DNA of 64,000 nucleotides from Polaromonas sp. JS666 (lineage in GTDB: Bacteria > Pseudomonadota > Gammaproteobacteria > Burkholderiales > Burkholderiaceae_C): assembly GCF_900103405.1 (NCBI RefSeq), contig NZ_FNHX01000003.1, forward strand, positions 496,001 through 560,000, read 5' to 3'. Position 1 is the first letter of the stretch. Every line of letters begins with the position of its first letter. The position numbers were made by a program, and so were the translations under genes. Below are positions 31,316 to 40,227 of the stretch, piece after piece. The notes below the pieces were generated by a model. The model was given only the letters and a program-made list of their open reading frames with translations. It was not told where the DNA came from and did not search any database.

Positions 31316-32413
31316 ATGACCGTAAACCGGCCCGCCGAATTCTCGCCCCCGCTGCATGGCATAAGGGGTCTGGCCGTTTTGCTCGTGGTTTTCTCCCATC
31401 TCGGGAATGCTGGTTTTTCACTTCCTCTTTTGCGTCACAACAGCATCGGCAAGACTGGTGTCTGGATGTTCTTTGTTCTGAGCGCGTATCTGTTGACAAG
31501 CCGTCTTTACGAGGCAGTCCAACGGTACGGCCCTTCCGTCGATTTGATACTGGCTTATTTCGTTCAACGGGTCTCCAGAATCTATCCGCTGCTGGCTTTT
31601 GTGCTCACCCTGCACGTGTTTTTCAGCGGCTTCGGTCAAGCCACCGTCATTGAGCACTTGTTGCTGATCGACGGCCGCGCTGAACTCTGGGCCATCCCTG
31701 TCGAATTCAAGTATTACCTGATCATCCCAATCATCGTTCTGTCCACACACGTCGCCAGACTCCGTGTGGTCATTGGGTTGCTCCTTTTAGCCGTCGCAGC
31801 GGCCACGGCTTACAGTGTTTTCACACCGTTCGATATCTCGAATCTGCTTTCGCTGGTACCAAGGGCGACACCGTTTTTGGTTGGCAGCATGGCCGGCTTG
31901 TTGTTTGGCAGAGGCATCCGGATCACGTGGGAACATCCACCACGGTTCTCCTGGTGGCAATTTTCCCCTCTGGTGCTCCTGCTGGCATGCGCCACTTTTT
32001 TCAGGTTTGCATCACTAGAGTGGCGCTCGCCAATCGGTGCGCTGCTGTCTCCTTGGGTTGATCTTCTCATGAGTCTCACGGTGGTGGCGGCCATTTACAG
32101 CACGTTCCGCTGGCAGACCATGCGTGTCATCTTTGGATCGAAACTGCTGGTGTTCCTTGGAAAAATCAGCTTTAGCGTTTATCTGTTGCACATGTTCGTC
32201 ATCAACTTCATGTTACGCCAGCATGTACCGATTGGCCCAGCACTGATGCCGTGGATCATCCTGCTGGTCTCAATTGCACTCGCCACAGTGACCTATTTGA
32301 CAATTGAACTCCCTGGTATTCGCGTTGGTAAAAAGGTCAGCACTGCGCTTAGCAAGTCCTCATACTATCGACGACAAGAAAAAATCCCGCACGCCGTGAA
32401 ACCTGCGGGGTAG
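31316..32413 (+). CDS. Acyltransferase family 3 membrane protein
   Basis: 365 aa. The N-terminal LHGIRGLAVLLVVFSHL contains the R and H expected of acyltransferase-3 (OafA/NodX-type) proteins, and FFVLSAYLLTSRL follows. About ten hydrophobic segments are visible. Such proteins O-acylate surface polysaccharides or other exported molecules at the inner membrane. Codon usage is less GC-rich than in the flanking core genes, fitting transfer. The C-terminus ends at the junction with a duplicated SprT fragment, so the last residues may not be original. Confidence 0.82.
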   Translation: MTVNRPAEFSPPLHGIRGLAVLLVVFSHLGNAGFSLPLLRHNSIGKTGVWMFFVLSAYLLTSRLYEAVQRYGPSVDLILAYFVQRVSRIYPLLAFVLTLHVFFSGFGQATVIEHLLLIDGRAELWAIPVEFKYYLIIPIIVLSTHVARLRVVIGLLLLAVAAATAYSVFTPFDISNLLSLVPRATPFLVGSMAGLLFGRGIRITWEHPPRFSWWQFSPLVLLLACATFFRFASLEWRSPIGALLSPWVDLLMSLTVVAAIYSTFRWQTMRVIFGSKLLVFLGKISFSVYLLHMFVINFMLRQHVPIGPALMPWIILLVSIALATVTYLTIELPGIRVGKKVSTALSKSSYYRRQEKIPHAVKPAG

Positions 32414-32421
32414 ACCCTATG

Positions 32422-32482
32422 TGCCCACGGCGCGAATGAGTGGGGCCGCCCACAGCATGAATTCTTCGGTGGGTTCGCTGGT
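32422..32482 (-). repeat. Remnant copy of an internal SprT-like gene segment
   Basis: This stretch matches 32897-32957 in the SprT-like gene at an offset of 475 bases, with one mismatch over the core 32436-32482 and several before it. It encodes the FMLWAAPLIS region on the minus strand and directly abuts the stop of the ribbon-helix-helix gene. It is too diverged at its edge to be a very recent copy. Confidence 0.8.
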
Positions 32483-32485
32483 GGT

Positions 32486-32683
32486 TTAGCGCTTCCGCAG
32501 TAGCTGCGTTCTGACAAGCTTAGTGATTACCGCGGCTTTCGTGAGGTTCTTGAACTTCATGTATTCCTCGATACCGGCGACGATCTCGGCCGGCACGTCG
32601 ACGGACAGCGTCACCAGCTCATGCCTGGCGCGGTAGGCTGCAACACGCTCGGCGTCGCTTGCGTACTTGCGTGGTCTTGGCAT
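32486..32683 (-). CDS. Ribbon-helix-helix-like small DNA-binding protein
   Basis: 65 aa. The N-terminus MPRPRKYASDAERVAAYRAR is basic and Ala/Arg-rich. Then LVTLSVDVPAEIVAGIEEYM forms a strand-helix pattern like CopG/RHH proteins. Small proteins with this start are frequent on integrative elements. It is 10 bases downstream of the SprT-like gene on the same strand. Confidence 0.65.
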   Translation of the reverse strand: MPRPRKYASDAERVAAYRARHELVTLSVDVPAEIVAGIEEYMKFKNLTKAAVITKLVRTQLLRKR

Positions 32684-32693
32684 ACGTTACCCG

Positions 32694-33331
32694 TTACGAT
32701 TCGTCGTCATCGATTTCGCGGACCATGCGGCCATGTCCTTTTCTTGGGCAGATCGGCGTGCCCGCTTCATCCAGCCATTTGCGGGTAGTGCGTACGGTGT
32801 AGCCGCACTCTTCGCATTCGCACTTGAGCATGCGTGCGCCCTGCTTCTTCTTCTCCCCGACCTGCACCAAAGCGTTTAAACGCTTGTGTGGGTACGGGCC
32901 CATGGTGCTGATGAGTGGGGCCGCCCACAGCATGAATTCCTCGGTGGGTTCGCTGGTCGTGAATGGTTTCGTGTGTCCAATCTTTGTGGCCGCCACTTGG
33001 AATGGGCGCTTGTGGCCTGCAAGCGGGAGAGCCGCGTGAATCAGTTCGTGGGCCAGGATCGCCGCTATCTTGTCGGCGTCGTCCTCCACAGGCGATATGA
33101 ATATCTCGGCGTGCTGGTCGTCGCTGGCGCTGGCACTCCAGCACTGGCCGCGTACTCTGGTCTTCTTGCCCAACTCTCCCCCTTGCTTGGAAAGCCGCAC
33201 GCGACTCGGTAGGCCGGAATTTCGATGCTTGCTTTCGCGTCGATGATTGGTTTCATCTTGGTGGCTAGCGCGTGTAGCCATTGCTCCCGCAATGCGGTGG
33301 TGCTTGGTTCGCTGATCTGTCGTTTCGCCAT
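32694..33331 (-). pseudogene. SprT-like metalloprotease-domain gene, frameshifted
   Basis: The N-terminal frame (MAKRQISEPSTTALREQWL... to CGFPSKG, from 33331) and the main frame join at a run of five C on the plus strand (33178-33182). One more base would restore SKGGELGKKTRVRG. The main frame has the zinc motif HELIH near 33040, a zinc-ribbon-like CECEECGYT and a C-terminal Arg/Asp tail. Upstream of the start is AAAGGAGCGACGAC, a good ribosome site. SprT-like genes of this kind occur on integrative elements; their role there is not established. Confidence 0.8.
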
Positions 33332-33645
33332 GTCGTCGCTCCTTTAAAAGTTACCGGGTCCCTAGATTTCTCGCCCTCCCCGAATTGGGGTTCTGGTCTT
33401 TCCACCAGAGAGCGAACATCTGTCACCCTTTCCCTGAGTTCCTGCGCCCGGAGGATGACGGCACCAGGAATGGCGCGGATGTACGGGGAAGGTTTGTAAA
33501 GCGACTAGCGCGAAGCGCCACCTGAAAGCTTTATGAAGACCCCGCGCAGCCGTGACAGGCCTGGGGCAGGCTTCCGGAGGAATGGCGCGGGAACTCAGGG
33601 AAATGGTGCGCGCGGCGGGGGAAAGACCCGGCTGTTGCGTTAGGG
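33332..33645. other. Island segment without a confident gene
   Basis: On the minus strand an open frame without a clear start (about 33355-33490, reading YIRAIPGAVILRAQELRERV...) may be the end of a lost gene upstream of the SprT-like gene. Nothing else convincing is present. Confidence 0.4.
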
Positions 33646-33745
33646 ATGGTTACCCGAAGGGCTGAGACTTCAGGCTCAGTGGCGAAGCCATACAGCCCGC
33701 CCCGAAGGGAACGCCCGAAGTTCGAAAGTCTCTGCGGCTCTCAAT
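33646..33745. other. Hairpin-rich segment, possible structured RNA
   Basis: Successive short palindromes occur: CCCGAAGGG at about 33653, CTGAG/CTCAG (33662-33666 with 33675-33679), TGGC/GCCA (33680-33683 with 33687-33690), and a second CCCGAAGGG at about 33701. No protein frame fits. It could be a small RNA or a recombination-site accessory region near attR. Confidence 0.35.
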
Positions 33746-33791
33746 TTGCGAATTTCGATGCAAAAACTGCTTGAAATTACGCGGCGAAAAG

Positions 33792-33817
33792 AAAAAGCCC
33801 GGGAGTTCCGGGCCTTT
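33792..33817. terminator. Bidirectional terminator near the island right end
   Basis: GCCCGG (33797-33802) pairs with CCGGGC (33808-33813), flanked by AAAAA and CTTT. It lies 18 bases before attR. Confidence 0.65.
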
Positions 33818-33834
33818 GTGTGTTGTACGTAAGC

Positions 33835-33848
33835 CACCGCTTCCGCCA
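33835..33848 (+). repeat. attR-like direct repeat
   Basis: Exact copy of the last 14 bases of tRNA-Ser(TGA), CACCGCTTCCGCCA. It marks the right boundary of the inserted segment. Confidence 0.75.
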
Positions 33849-34289
33849 CTTTCAAGCAAGTGGCATCGGCTTTAACGCCATCTCCATCGCATATGCCGGT
33901 TCAGCCTTTCATGGCTGCAATCGCGCTCCCAGCGCGCAGACATTCCCTGATTCGATAACAAGGCTCACGGCCCACACGGCGACTGTCTTTGCCTGGGCCT
34001 GGTGGCTTGTGGGGCCATTTCGGGCGCTTTCGCCCTCATTTGCGTGGTTTTTTTGCAGGACTGCGTCCGATGGACGATTTGCAACCAAAAAGCCTCACCA
34101 AATCGCGCTTTGGCCGGGCAAAGTACGCCTTAGGTTTCCAATGCAACAAACAGACCCGAAAAAACGGAATTATTTCCTGGAACTATTCCCGCCCAATTCT
34201 GAAAACCTTTTTCAGGGCAGTGACGAGAAGCGTGGGCAAGGCCATCATAGAAACATTCCGTTACAGCGTAGAAGGACGCCTTAAATCCT
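33849..34289. other. 441-base region with no recognised gene
   Basis: The segment follows the island. Several frames stay open but none shows family similarity, a good ribosome site or codon bias like the neighbours. A small GGGCGCTTTCGCCC hairpin lies near 34020. It may hold the promoter of the gene at 34290. Confidence 0.5.
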
Positions 34290-34598
34290 ATGACAGTTCC
34301 TGCTTTCCACCCCGAAGTCGCCGAGAAGGTGGCTACCGCTTTTGTCAAGGCAACCGGAGCCCGCTGGTCTTTCCCGCGGGTCGATATGCAGGACAAGGGC
34401 ACTTTCATGTTGATCAGCGTCGATGCGGTATCGCCGGAAGTCCGGGAGGTGGCGCTCCCGGTCAAGGAGTCGATCACGCTGGCGCTCAACGAGGTCATTC
34501 CCTCTCATCCGTCGCAAAAATTCGGCAACTGGATGGTGGTGTTTTTCCACGAGGGCAAGATGTACGAAACCGTGCATCCCAGCGAGTTCCACACCTGA
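34290..34598 (+). CDS. Conserved-looking hypothetical protein
   Basis: 102 aa, soluble, no signal peptide. It has mixed alpha/beta character (FPRVDMQDKGTFMLISVDAV, then FGNWMVVFFHEGKMYETVHP). GC-rich codon use matches the core genome, and it is convergent with ureG. I do not recognise a family. Confidence 0.55.
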   Translation: MTVPAFHPEVAEKVATAFVKATGARWSFPRVDMQDKGTFMLISVDAVSPEVREVALPVKESITLALNEVIPSHPSQKFGNWMVVFFHEGKMYETVHPSEFHT

Positions 34599-34654
34599 AT
34601 TCGCTGGAGCGACCCTTCAAGCCGCCCGGCAGCACCGCGGCGGCCGCCCCCGCT

Positions 34655-35326
34655 TCAAGCGGCTTCGGCCTGGTTTTGCGGCAACATTCCCCGGGTTTCA
34701 ATAAAGCTGATCACCTCGGCCAGGCCGGCCTGGGTTTTGAGGTTTGTCATTACAAATGGTTTCAAACCCTTGGCCGTGGTGCGCATGCGGATGGTGTCTT
34801 TTTTCATGACCTCCAAATCGGCACCCACGTAAGGCGCCAGGTCGGTCTTGTTGATCACAAACAAGTCGCTTTTTGTGATACCGGGGCCGCCCTTGCGCGG
34901 AATCTTCTCGCCGGCCGCCACGTCGATCACATAAATCGTCAAATCGCTCAATTCGGGGCTGAAGGTGGCGGCCAGGTTGTCGCCGCCGGATTCAACGAAC
35001 ACGACGTCGGCATCGGGGAAATCCACCAGCATGCGGTCTATGGCCTCCAGGTTGATAGAGGCGTCCTCGCGGATCGCGGTATGCGGGCAGCCGCCGGTTT
35101 CCACGCCCATGATGCGTTCGGCCGCCAGCGCGCCGCTCACGGTCAGCAGGCGCTGGTCTTCCTTGGTGTAAATATCATTGGTGATCGCCACCAGGTCGTA
35201 CTTGGCCTTCATGGCCTTGCACAGCATTTCCAGCAGCGTGGTCTTGCCGGAGCCTACCGGGCCGCCTATGCCCACGCGCAGGGGCGGAAGTTTTTTGCTG
35301 CGGTTGGCGATGTGGTGCAAGCTCAT
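34655..35326 (-). CDS. ureG: Urease accessory GTPase UreG
   Basis: 223 aa. UreG uses GTP hydrolysis to drive nickel delivery into urease with UreE, UreF and UreD/H. P-loop [15 protein letters not shown] is at residues 19-33. The CPH metal motif is in [15 protein letters not shown] near residue 77; [14 protein letters not shown] and the NKTDL base motif follow. Last gene of the ure cluster. Confidence 0.97.
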   Translation of the reverse strand: MSLHHIANRSKKLPPLRVGIGGPVGSGKTTLLEMLCKAMKAKYDLVAITNDIYTKEDQRLLTVSGALAAERIMGVETGGCPHTAIREDASINLEAIDRMLVDFPDADVVFVESGGDNLAATFSPELSDLTIYVIDVAAGEKIPRKGGPGITKSDLFVINKTDLAPYVGADLEVMKKDTIRMRTTAKGLKPFVMTNLKTQAGLAEVISFIETRGMLPQNQAEAA

Positions 35327-35366
35327 GGGAATACCTTGAAAAAGAAGATGGGCGGTGTCAATCGGC

Positions 35367-36083
35367 TCAGGAGCGGAACAGCCGCGAATACTGGGTCTCG
35401 TGGCGGGCCGACAAAATCGCCAGCATGGGGGAAAAAGCCTGGCGCTCGCCGTCCGGCAGGCGCAGCGCCGCTTCCACGGCGGGCGGTATCTCCCGGCTCA
35501 GCCGGGCCAGTATGCGCTGGCCGGCGCTCTGGCCCAGGGGCACGGACTTGATCGCGGCCTGCATCATGTTCTCGGCCCAGCCAAAGGCATAGGCCAGCAG
35601 GCAGTCGCGTACGCCGGCGGCGGTCTGTGAGGCCGCCAGCGCAAAGGCCACGGGGTAGGTGGGCTGTAGCGCGGCGCAGGCGTCGATGTGCGTGGCGCTG
35701 GCGCCTTCATGGTTGCGCAGCCATTCGAGCAGCGAGCGGCCCATCTGTTCGGTTTGGGCGCGCAGCTCGCTGGTCTCGCGGGTTTGCAGCAGCCAGGCAT
35801 TCAGTTCGGCAATGCGCTCCAGCCTGCCTTCGCGCCAGGCTGGAATCGCCTGGGCGATCACCGCGAGGTCGCCACGGGCCAGGGCCAAATGGAGCTGGTC
35901 GCTGAGCCAGCTTGCGGCTTGGCTTTCCGTGATGACCTCGCCGCATTCGACAGCAGCTTCCAGGCCTTCCGAATACGAGAAGCCGCCCACCGGCAAGGCG
36001 GGCGAGGCCAGCCAGATCAGCTGCAGCAGGCTGGGCGCCGCAAGCTGTTCCGTAGGGGCTGCGGGCGTTGTGGGCGCGTCCAC
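35367..36083 (-). CDS. ureF: Urease accessory protein UreF
   Basis: 238 aa from a GTG at 36083, eight bases after the ureE stop; longer versions of the frame would overlap the His-rich end of ureE. Family motifs are [18 protein letters not shown] near residue 25, FALAAS and [21 protein letters not shown] near residue 175. UreF bridges UreD/H and UreG in the activation complex. With no ureD visible, its partner must be encoded elsewhere. Confidence 0.93.
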   Translation of the reverse strand: MDAPTTPAAPTEQLAAPSLLQLIWLASPALPVGGFSYSEGLEAAVECGEVITESQAASWLSDQLHLALARGDLAVIAQAIPAWREGRLERIAELNAWLLQTRETSELRAQTEQMGRSLLEWLRNHEGASATHIDACAALQPTYPVAFALAASQTAAGVRDCLLAYAFGWAENMMQAAIKSVPLGQSAGQRILARLSREIPPAVEAALRLPDGERQAFSPMLAILSARHETQYSRLFRS

Positions 36084-36090
36084 GGCAAGC

Positions 36091-36756
36091 CTAGTGGCTG
36101 TGGGGTTTGTGCTTGTGAACCTGGACGGCCACGGGCTTGGCCCCATGCGCGTGGTCATGGTCGTGGTCATCATGGCCATGGTTGCAGCCTGGCCCATGCA
36201 CATGCGGTGCCGGCGCGGCAGCCGCGGCAGCAGCTTCATGGCTGTGCCCTTGTTGACCGTGGTCATGGCCGTGGTCGTGCCCGTGCCCGTGCCCGTGGCC
36301 GCCCGAGCTGTAGGCGCCGCCCTCGGGTTCAAAGGCTTCTTCGGCCTCATTCACGATCAGGTGCATGGCGCGCAGCATGTCGGCCAGCACATGGTCGGGC
36401 TCTATCTTGAGGTGGTCGGGCTTGAGCTCTATGGGCACATGGCGGTTGCCCAGGTGGTAGGCCGCGCGCGTCAGGTCAAAAGGCGAGCCGTGCGCGCTGC
36501 AGGCCGTGATGCGCAGCACCGCCTGCGGCGCGGCGATCACCCTGACCATGGAGCCGTCTTCGGCCAGTAGCACGTCGCCGCCGCGCACCAGCGTGCCGCG
36601 CGGCAGGAACACGCCGAGCCGGCGGCCCTGCGAGTCGGTCGCGTCAAAGCGGCTTTTCTGGCGCACGTCCCAGTCGAGCTCGACGGTGGCGGCGCGCTTG
36701 ACGAGCACGGGGGCCAGGCCCGCGCCCTGCGAAATCACTTTGGAAACCTGGATCAC
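36091..36756 (-). CDS. ureE: Urease nickel metallochaperone UreE, His-rich tail
   Basis: 221 aa. The N-terminal UreE domain ([37 protein letters not shown]) and the metal-binding domain ([21 protein letters not shown]) are intact. The last 70 or so residues hold about 21 His in [16 protein letters not shown] and [11 protein letters not shown] runs, a nickel store. It supplies nickel to UreG. It lies between a small membrane protein and ureF. Confidence 0.96.
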   Translation of the reverse strand: MIQVSKVISQGAGLAPVLVKRAATVELDWDVRQKSRFDATDSQGRRLGVFLPRGTLVRGGDVLLAEDGSMVRVIAAPQAVLRITACSAHGSPFDLTRAAYHLGNRHVPIELKPDHLKIEPDHVLADMLRAMHLIVNEAEEAFEPEGGAYSSGGHGHGHGHDHGHDHGQQGHSHEAAAAAAAPAPHVHGPGCNHGHDDHDHDHAHGAKPVAVQVHKHKPHSH

Positions 36757-36765
36757 AGCTAACTT

Positions 36766-37101
36766 TCAAAAAAACCAGTATGCCAGCGTGACCACCGCGG
36801 CGAAAAACAGGATCTGCACCCACCAGGGCAGGCCATCGGGCGCTTCGCGGCGCAGGCCGTGGGTGTAGGTCAGCGCGACCAGTTCGCCCAGGACGGCCGC
36901 GATTGAGGTCTTGAACAACAGGCCCAGCACGGCGAACAGCGCTGAGCATGCGGCAATGACCTCGACCCAGTTAAAGACCAGGTAGTCGTTGTTGTTCAGC
37001 AGCGGCCGGACCAGCGACAGCGCCATGGCCAGCATCAAACCCAGCAGGGCGCCCCAGATGGCGCCCATCACGGTGCAGACAAAACGTTCTTCGAGGTCCA
37101 C
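36766..37101 (-). CDS. Small integral membrane protein in the ure cluster
   Basis: 111 aa with four hydrophobic segments (about residues 9-32, 42-62, 66-80 and 93-110). The N-terminus is MDLEERFVCTVMGAIWGALLG. It sits between ureC and ureE with short gaps, so it is cotranscribed. It is not a known urease accessory protein; a link to nickel or urea transport is only suggested by position. Confidence 0.7.
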   Translation of the reverse strand: MDLEERFVCTVMGAIWGALLGLMLAMALSLVRPLLNNNDYLVFNWVEVIAACSALFAVLGLLFKTSIAAVLGELVALTYTHGLRREAPDGLPWWVQILFFAAVVTLAYWFF

Positions 37102-37131
37102 TGTTGTCGTGAGGGGTGAAGGTTCAGGGGC

Positions 37132-38849
<1,718 letters not shown>

Positions 38850-38850
<1 letters not shown>

Positions 38851-39155
38851 TACAGTTTTCCTTGGATCAGGCCGCGAAAGCCATAGACGTTTCGTTCACC
38901 CGCGAAGTCCACGAGTTCCACCGTGCGCTGCTGGCCCGGCTCAAAACGCACGGCCGTGCCCGAGGCGATGTTGAGCCGCATGCCGCGCGCCGCGTCGCGG
39001 TCAAAACCGAGGGCGCCGTTGGTTTCGGCAAAGTGGTAATGCGAGCCCACTTGAATAGGGCGGTCTGCCGTGTTTTGCACAACGACAGTCAGCGTGCGCC
39101 GGCCCGCGTTGAGCACGTGGTCAGGGCCGTCGGTGATGAGTTCTCCGGGAATCAT
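38850..39155 (-). CDS. ureB: Urease beta subunit
   Basis: 101 aa. It starts MIPGELIT and has [19 protein letters not shown] and [21 protein letters not shown], the hallmarks of UreB. It assembles with UreA and UreC in the (ABC)3 core. It is separated from ureA by ureJ, as in some betaproteobacteria. Confidence 0.97.
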
Positions 39156-39164
39156 GGCGCGCTT

Positions 39165-39782
39165 TCAGGCCAGCCGGGCCAGCAGGGTCACGCCGAAAAT
39201 GGCGACGACTGCGCCGGCCGCGCGCGGCAGCCAGGCGTTGGCACTGCGCAGCGCCCAGCCGGCGCCCAGGCCGGCCAGGTGCAGCAGCACGGTGGCGGCC
39301 AGCATGCCCGACAGGGTGGCCCAGGCGCTGGGCGCCGCGGCCAGTTCATAGCCGTGGGCCAGGCCGTGGAAGACGGCGAACACACCGACGATGAGCGCGG
39401 CCGCAATGCCGGCTACATGCCAGCGCGCCACGACCAGCAGGCCCGTGACCAGCAGCGAAGCCGCGATCATGGGCTCAACGGCGGGAAGCTGCACACCCTG
39501 CAGGCCCAGCAACGCGCCCAGCAGCAGCATGCCGGCAAAGCCCATCGGGCCCCACAGCAGCTCAGGGCCGGCGCGGCGCGCGGCCAGCGCGCTCCACAGG
39601 CCCACGGCCACCATGGCCGCCAGGTGGTCCATGCCGGTCAGCGGGTGCACAAAGCCGCTGAAAAAATCCAGGTGCGTGTGGCCGTCCACACCGGTGTGCG
39701 CGAAGGCTGCCGCGGGCAGCGCGGCCGCCAGGGCTAGCAGGGCGCGCAATGCGCGGGGCGAGGGCAGGGCGAAAAAACTCAC
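39165..39782 (-). CDS. ureJ: HupE/UreJ family nickel permease-like protein
   Basis: 205 aa. A signal-like start ends at AAFAHTG, followed by the family motif HPLTGMDHLAAMVAVGLWSA near residue 47 and a second His-rich FHGLAHGYEL near residue 120. About six membrane segments are visible. HupE/UreJ proteins are thought to take up nickel for hydrogenase or urease. It lies between ureA and ureB. Confidence 0.92.
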   Translation of the reverse strand: MSFFALPSPRALRALLALAAALPAAAFAHTGVDGHTHLDFFSGFVHPLTGMDHLAAMVAVGLWSALAARRAGPELLWGPMGFAGMLLLGALLGLQGVQLPAVEPMIAASLLVTGLLVVARWHVAGIAAALIVGVFAVFHGLAHGYELAAAPSAWATLSGMLAATVLLHLAGLGAGWALRSANAWLPRAAGAVVAIFGVTLLARLA

Positions 39783-39818
39783 GGCAATCTCCTGTGGGAT
39801 GGATGTTGTTGGCGGCGT

Positions 39819-40121
39819 TCAGACAATGGGCTGGTGCACGGTGACCAGCTTGGTGCCGTCGGGAAAGGTCGCCTCGACCTGGATGTCGGGGATCAGCTCG
39901 GGAATGCCGTCCATCACGTCGGCGCGCGTCAGCACGGTGCGGCCCTCGCTCATGAGCTGGGCGACGGACTTGCCGTCGCGCGCGCCTTCCATGACGGCGG
40001 CGCTGATCAGCGCCACGGACTCGGGGTAGTTGAGCTTCAGGCCGCGGGCGCGGCGCCTTTCGGCCAGCAGGGCAGCCGTAAAAATAAGCAGCTTGTCTTT
40101 TTCTCGGGGTGTCAATTCCAT
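39819..40121 (-). CDS. ureA: Urease gamma subunit
   Basis: 100 aa, the usual length. It starts [23 protein letters not shown] and has [21 protein letters not shown] and a [21 protein letters not shown] end. First gene of the cluster. A sigma-54 promoter lies about 45-60 bases upstream. There is no ureD in front of it. Confidence 0.98.
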   Translation of the reverse strand: MELTPREKDKLLIFTAALLAERRRARGLKLNYPESVALISAAVMEGARDGKSVAQLMSEGRTVLTRADVMDGIPELIPDIQVEATFPDGTKLVTVHQPIV

Positions 40122-40166
40122 GGGGCTCTCTCAGGGCAGGCTGCCGGCTTGGGGATGCTGCCGGGG

Positions 40167-40182
40167 TGCAAGAATGGTGCCA
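40167..40182 (-). promoter_or_regulatory. Sigma-54 promoter for the urease operon
   Basis: On the minus strand the sequence is TGGCACCATTCTTGCA. It matches the -24/-12 consensus TGGCAC-N5-TTGCA with the required GG-N10-GC spacing. Transcription would start near 40155, giving a leader of about 34 bases before the ureA ATG. Nitrogen control through an NtrC-type activator is the usual meaning of such a promoter. Confidence 0.8.
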
Positions 40183-40227
40183 TAAGACGCCGCCTACGGT
40201 CCAGCCTGGGGCGGGCTGCCCGGGCGC

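Larger units (their letters stand above)
29944..33848. mobile_element. Degenerate genomic island in tRNA-Ser
   Basis: About 3.9 kb lies between two exact copies of CACCGCTTCCGCCA, one being the 3' end of tRNA-Ser(TGA). Base composition inside is visibly less GC-rich than the flanks, especially 30000-32400. Contents are phage/ICE-like (DUF3693-like gene, operators, LexA-like box, ribbon-helix-helix, SprT-like gene) plus IS debris. No integrase or excisionase is recognisable, so it is probably a remnant that cannot excise by itself. Confidence 0.8.

Noticed and set aside
29944..33848. CRISPR array or toxin-antitoxin pair in the island
   Set aside because: The only repeats are three operators, end repeats and one duplicated segment, without regular spacers; the RHH gene has no toxin partner beside it.
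33989..35551. 520-codon plus-strand frame over the ureG region
   Set aside because: It crosses the real gene at 34290 in another frame and is antisense to ureG; no domain is seen.
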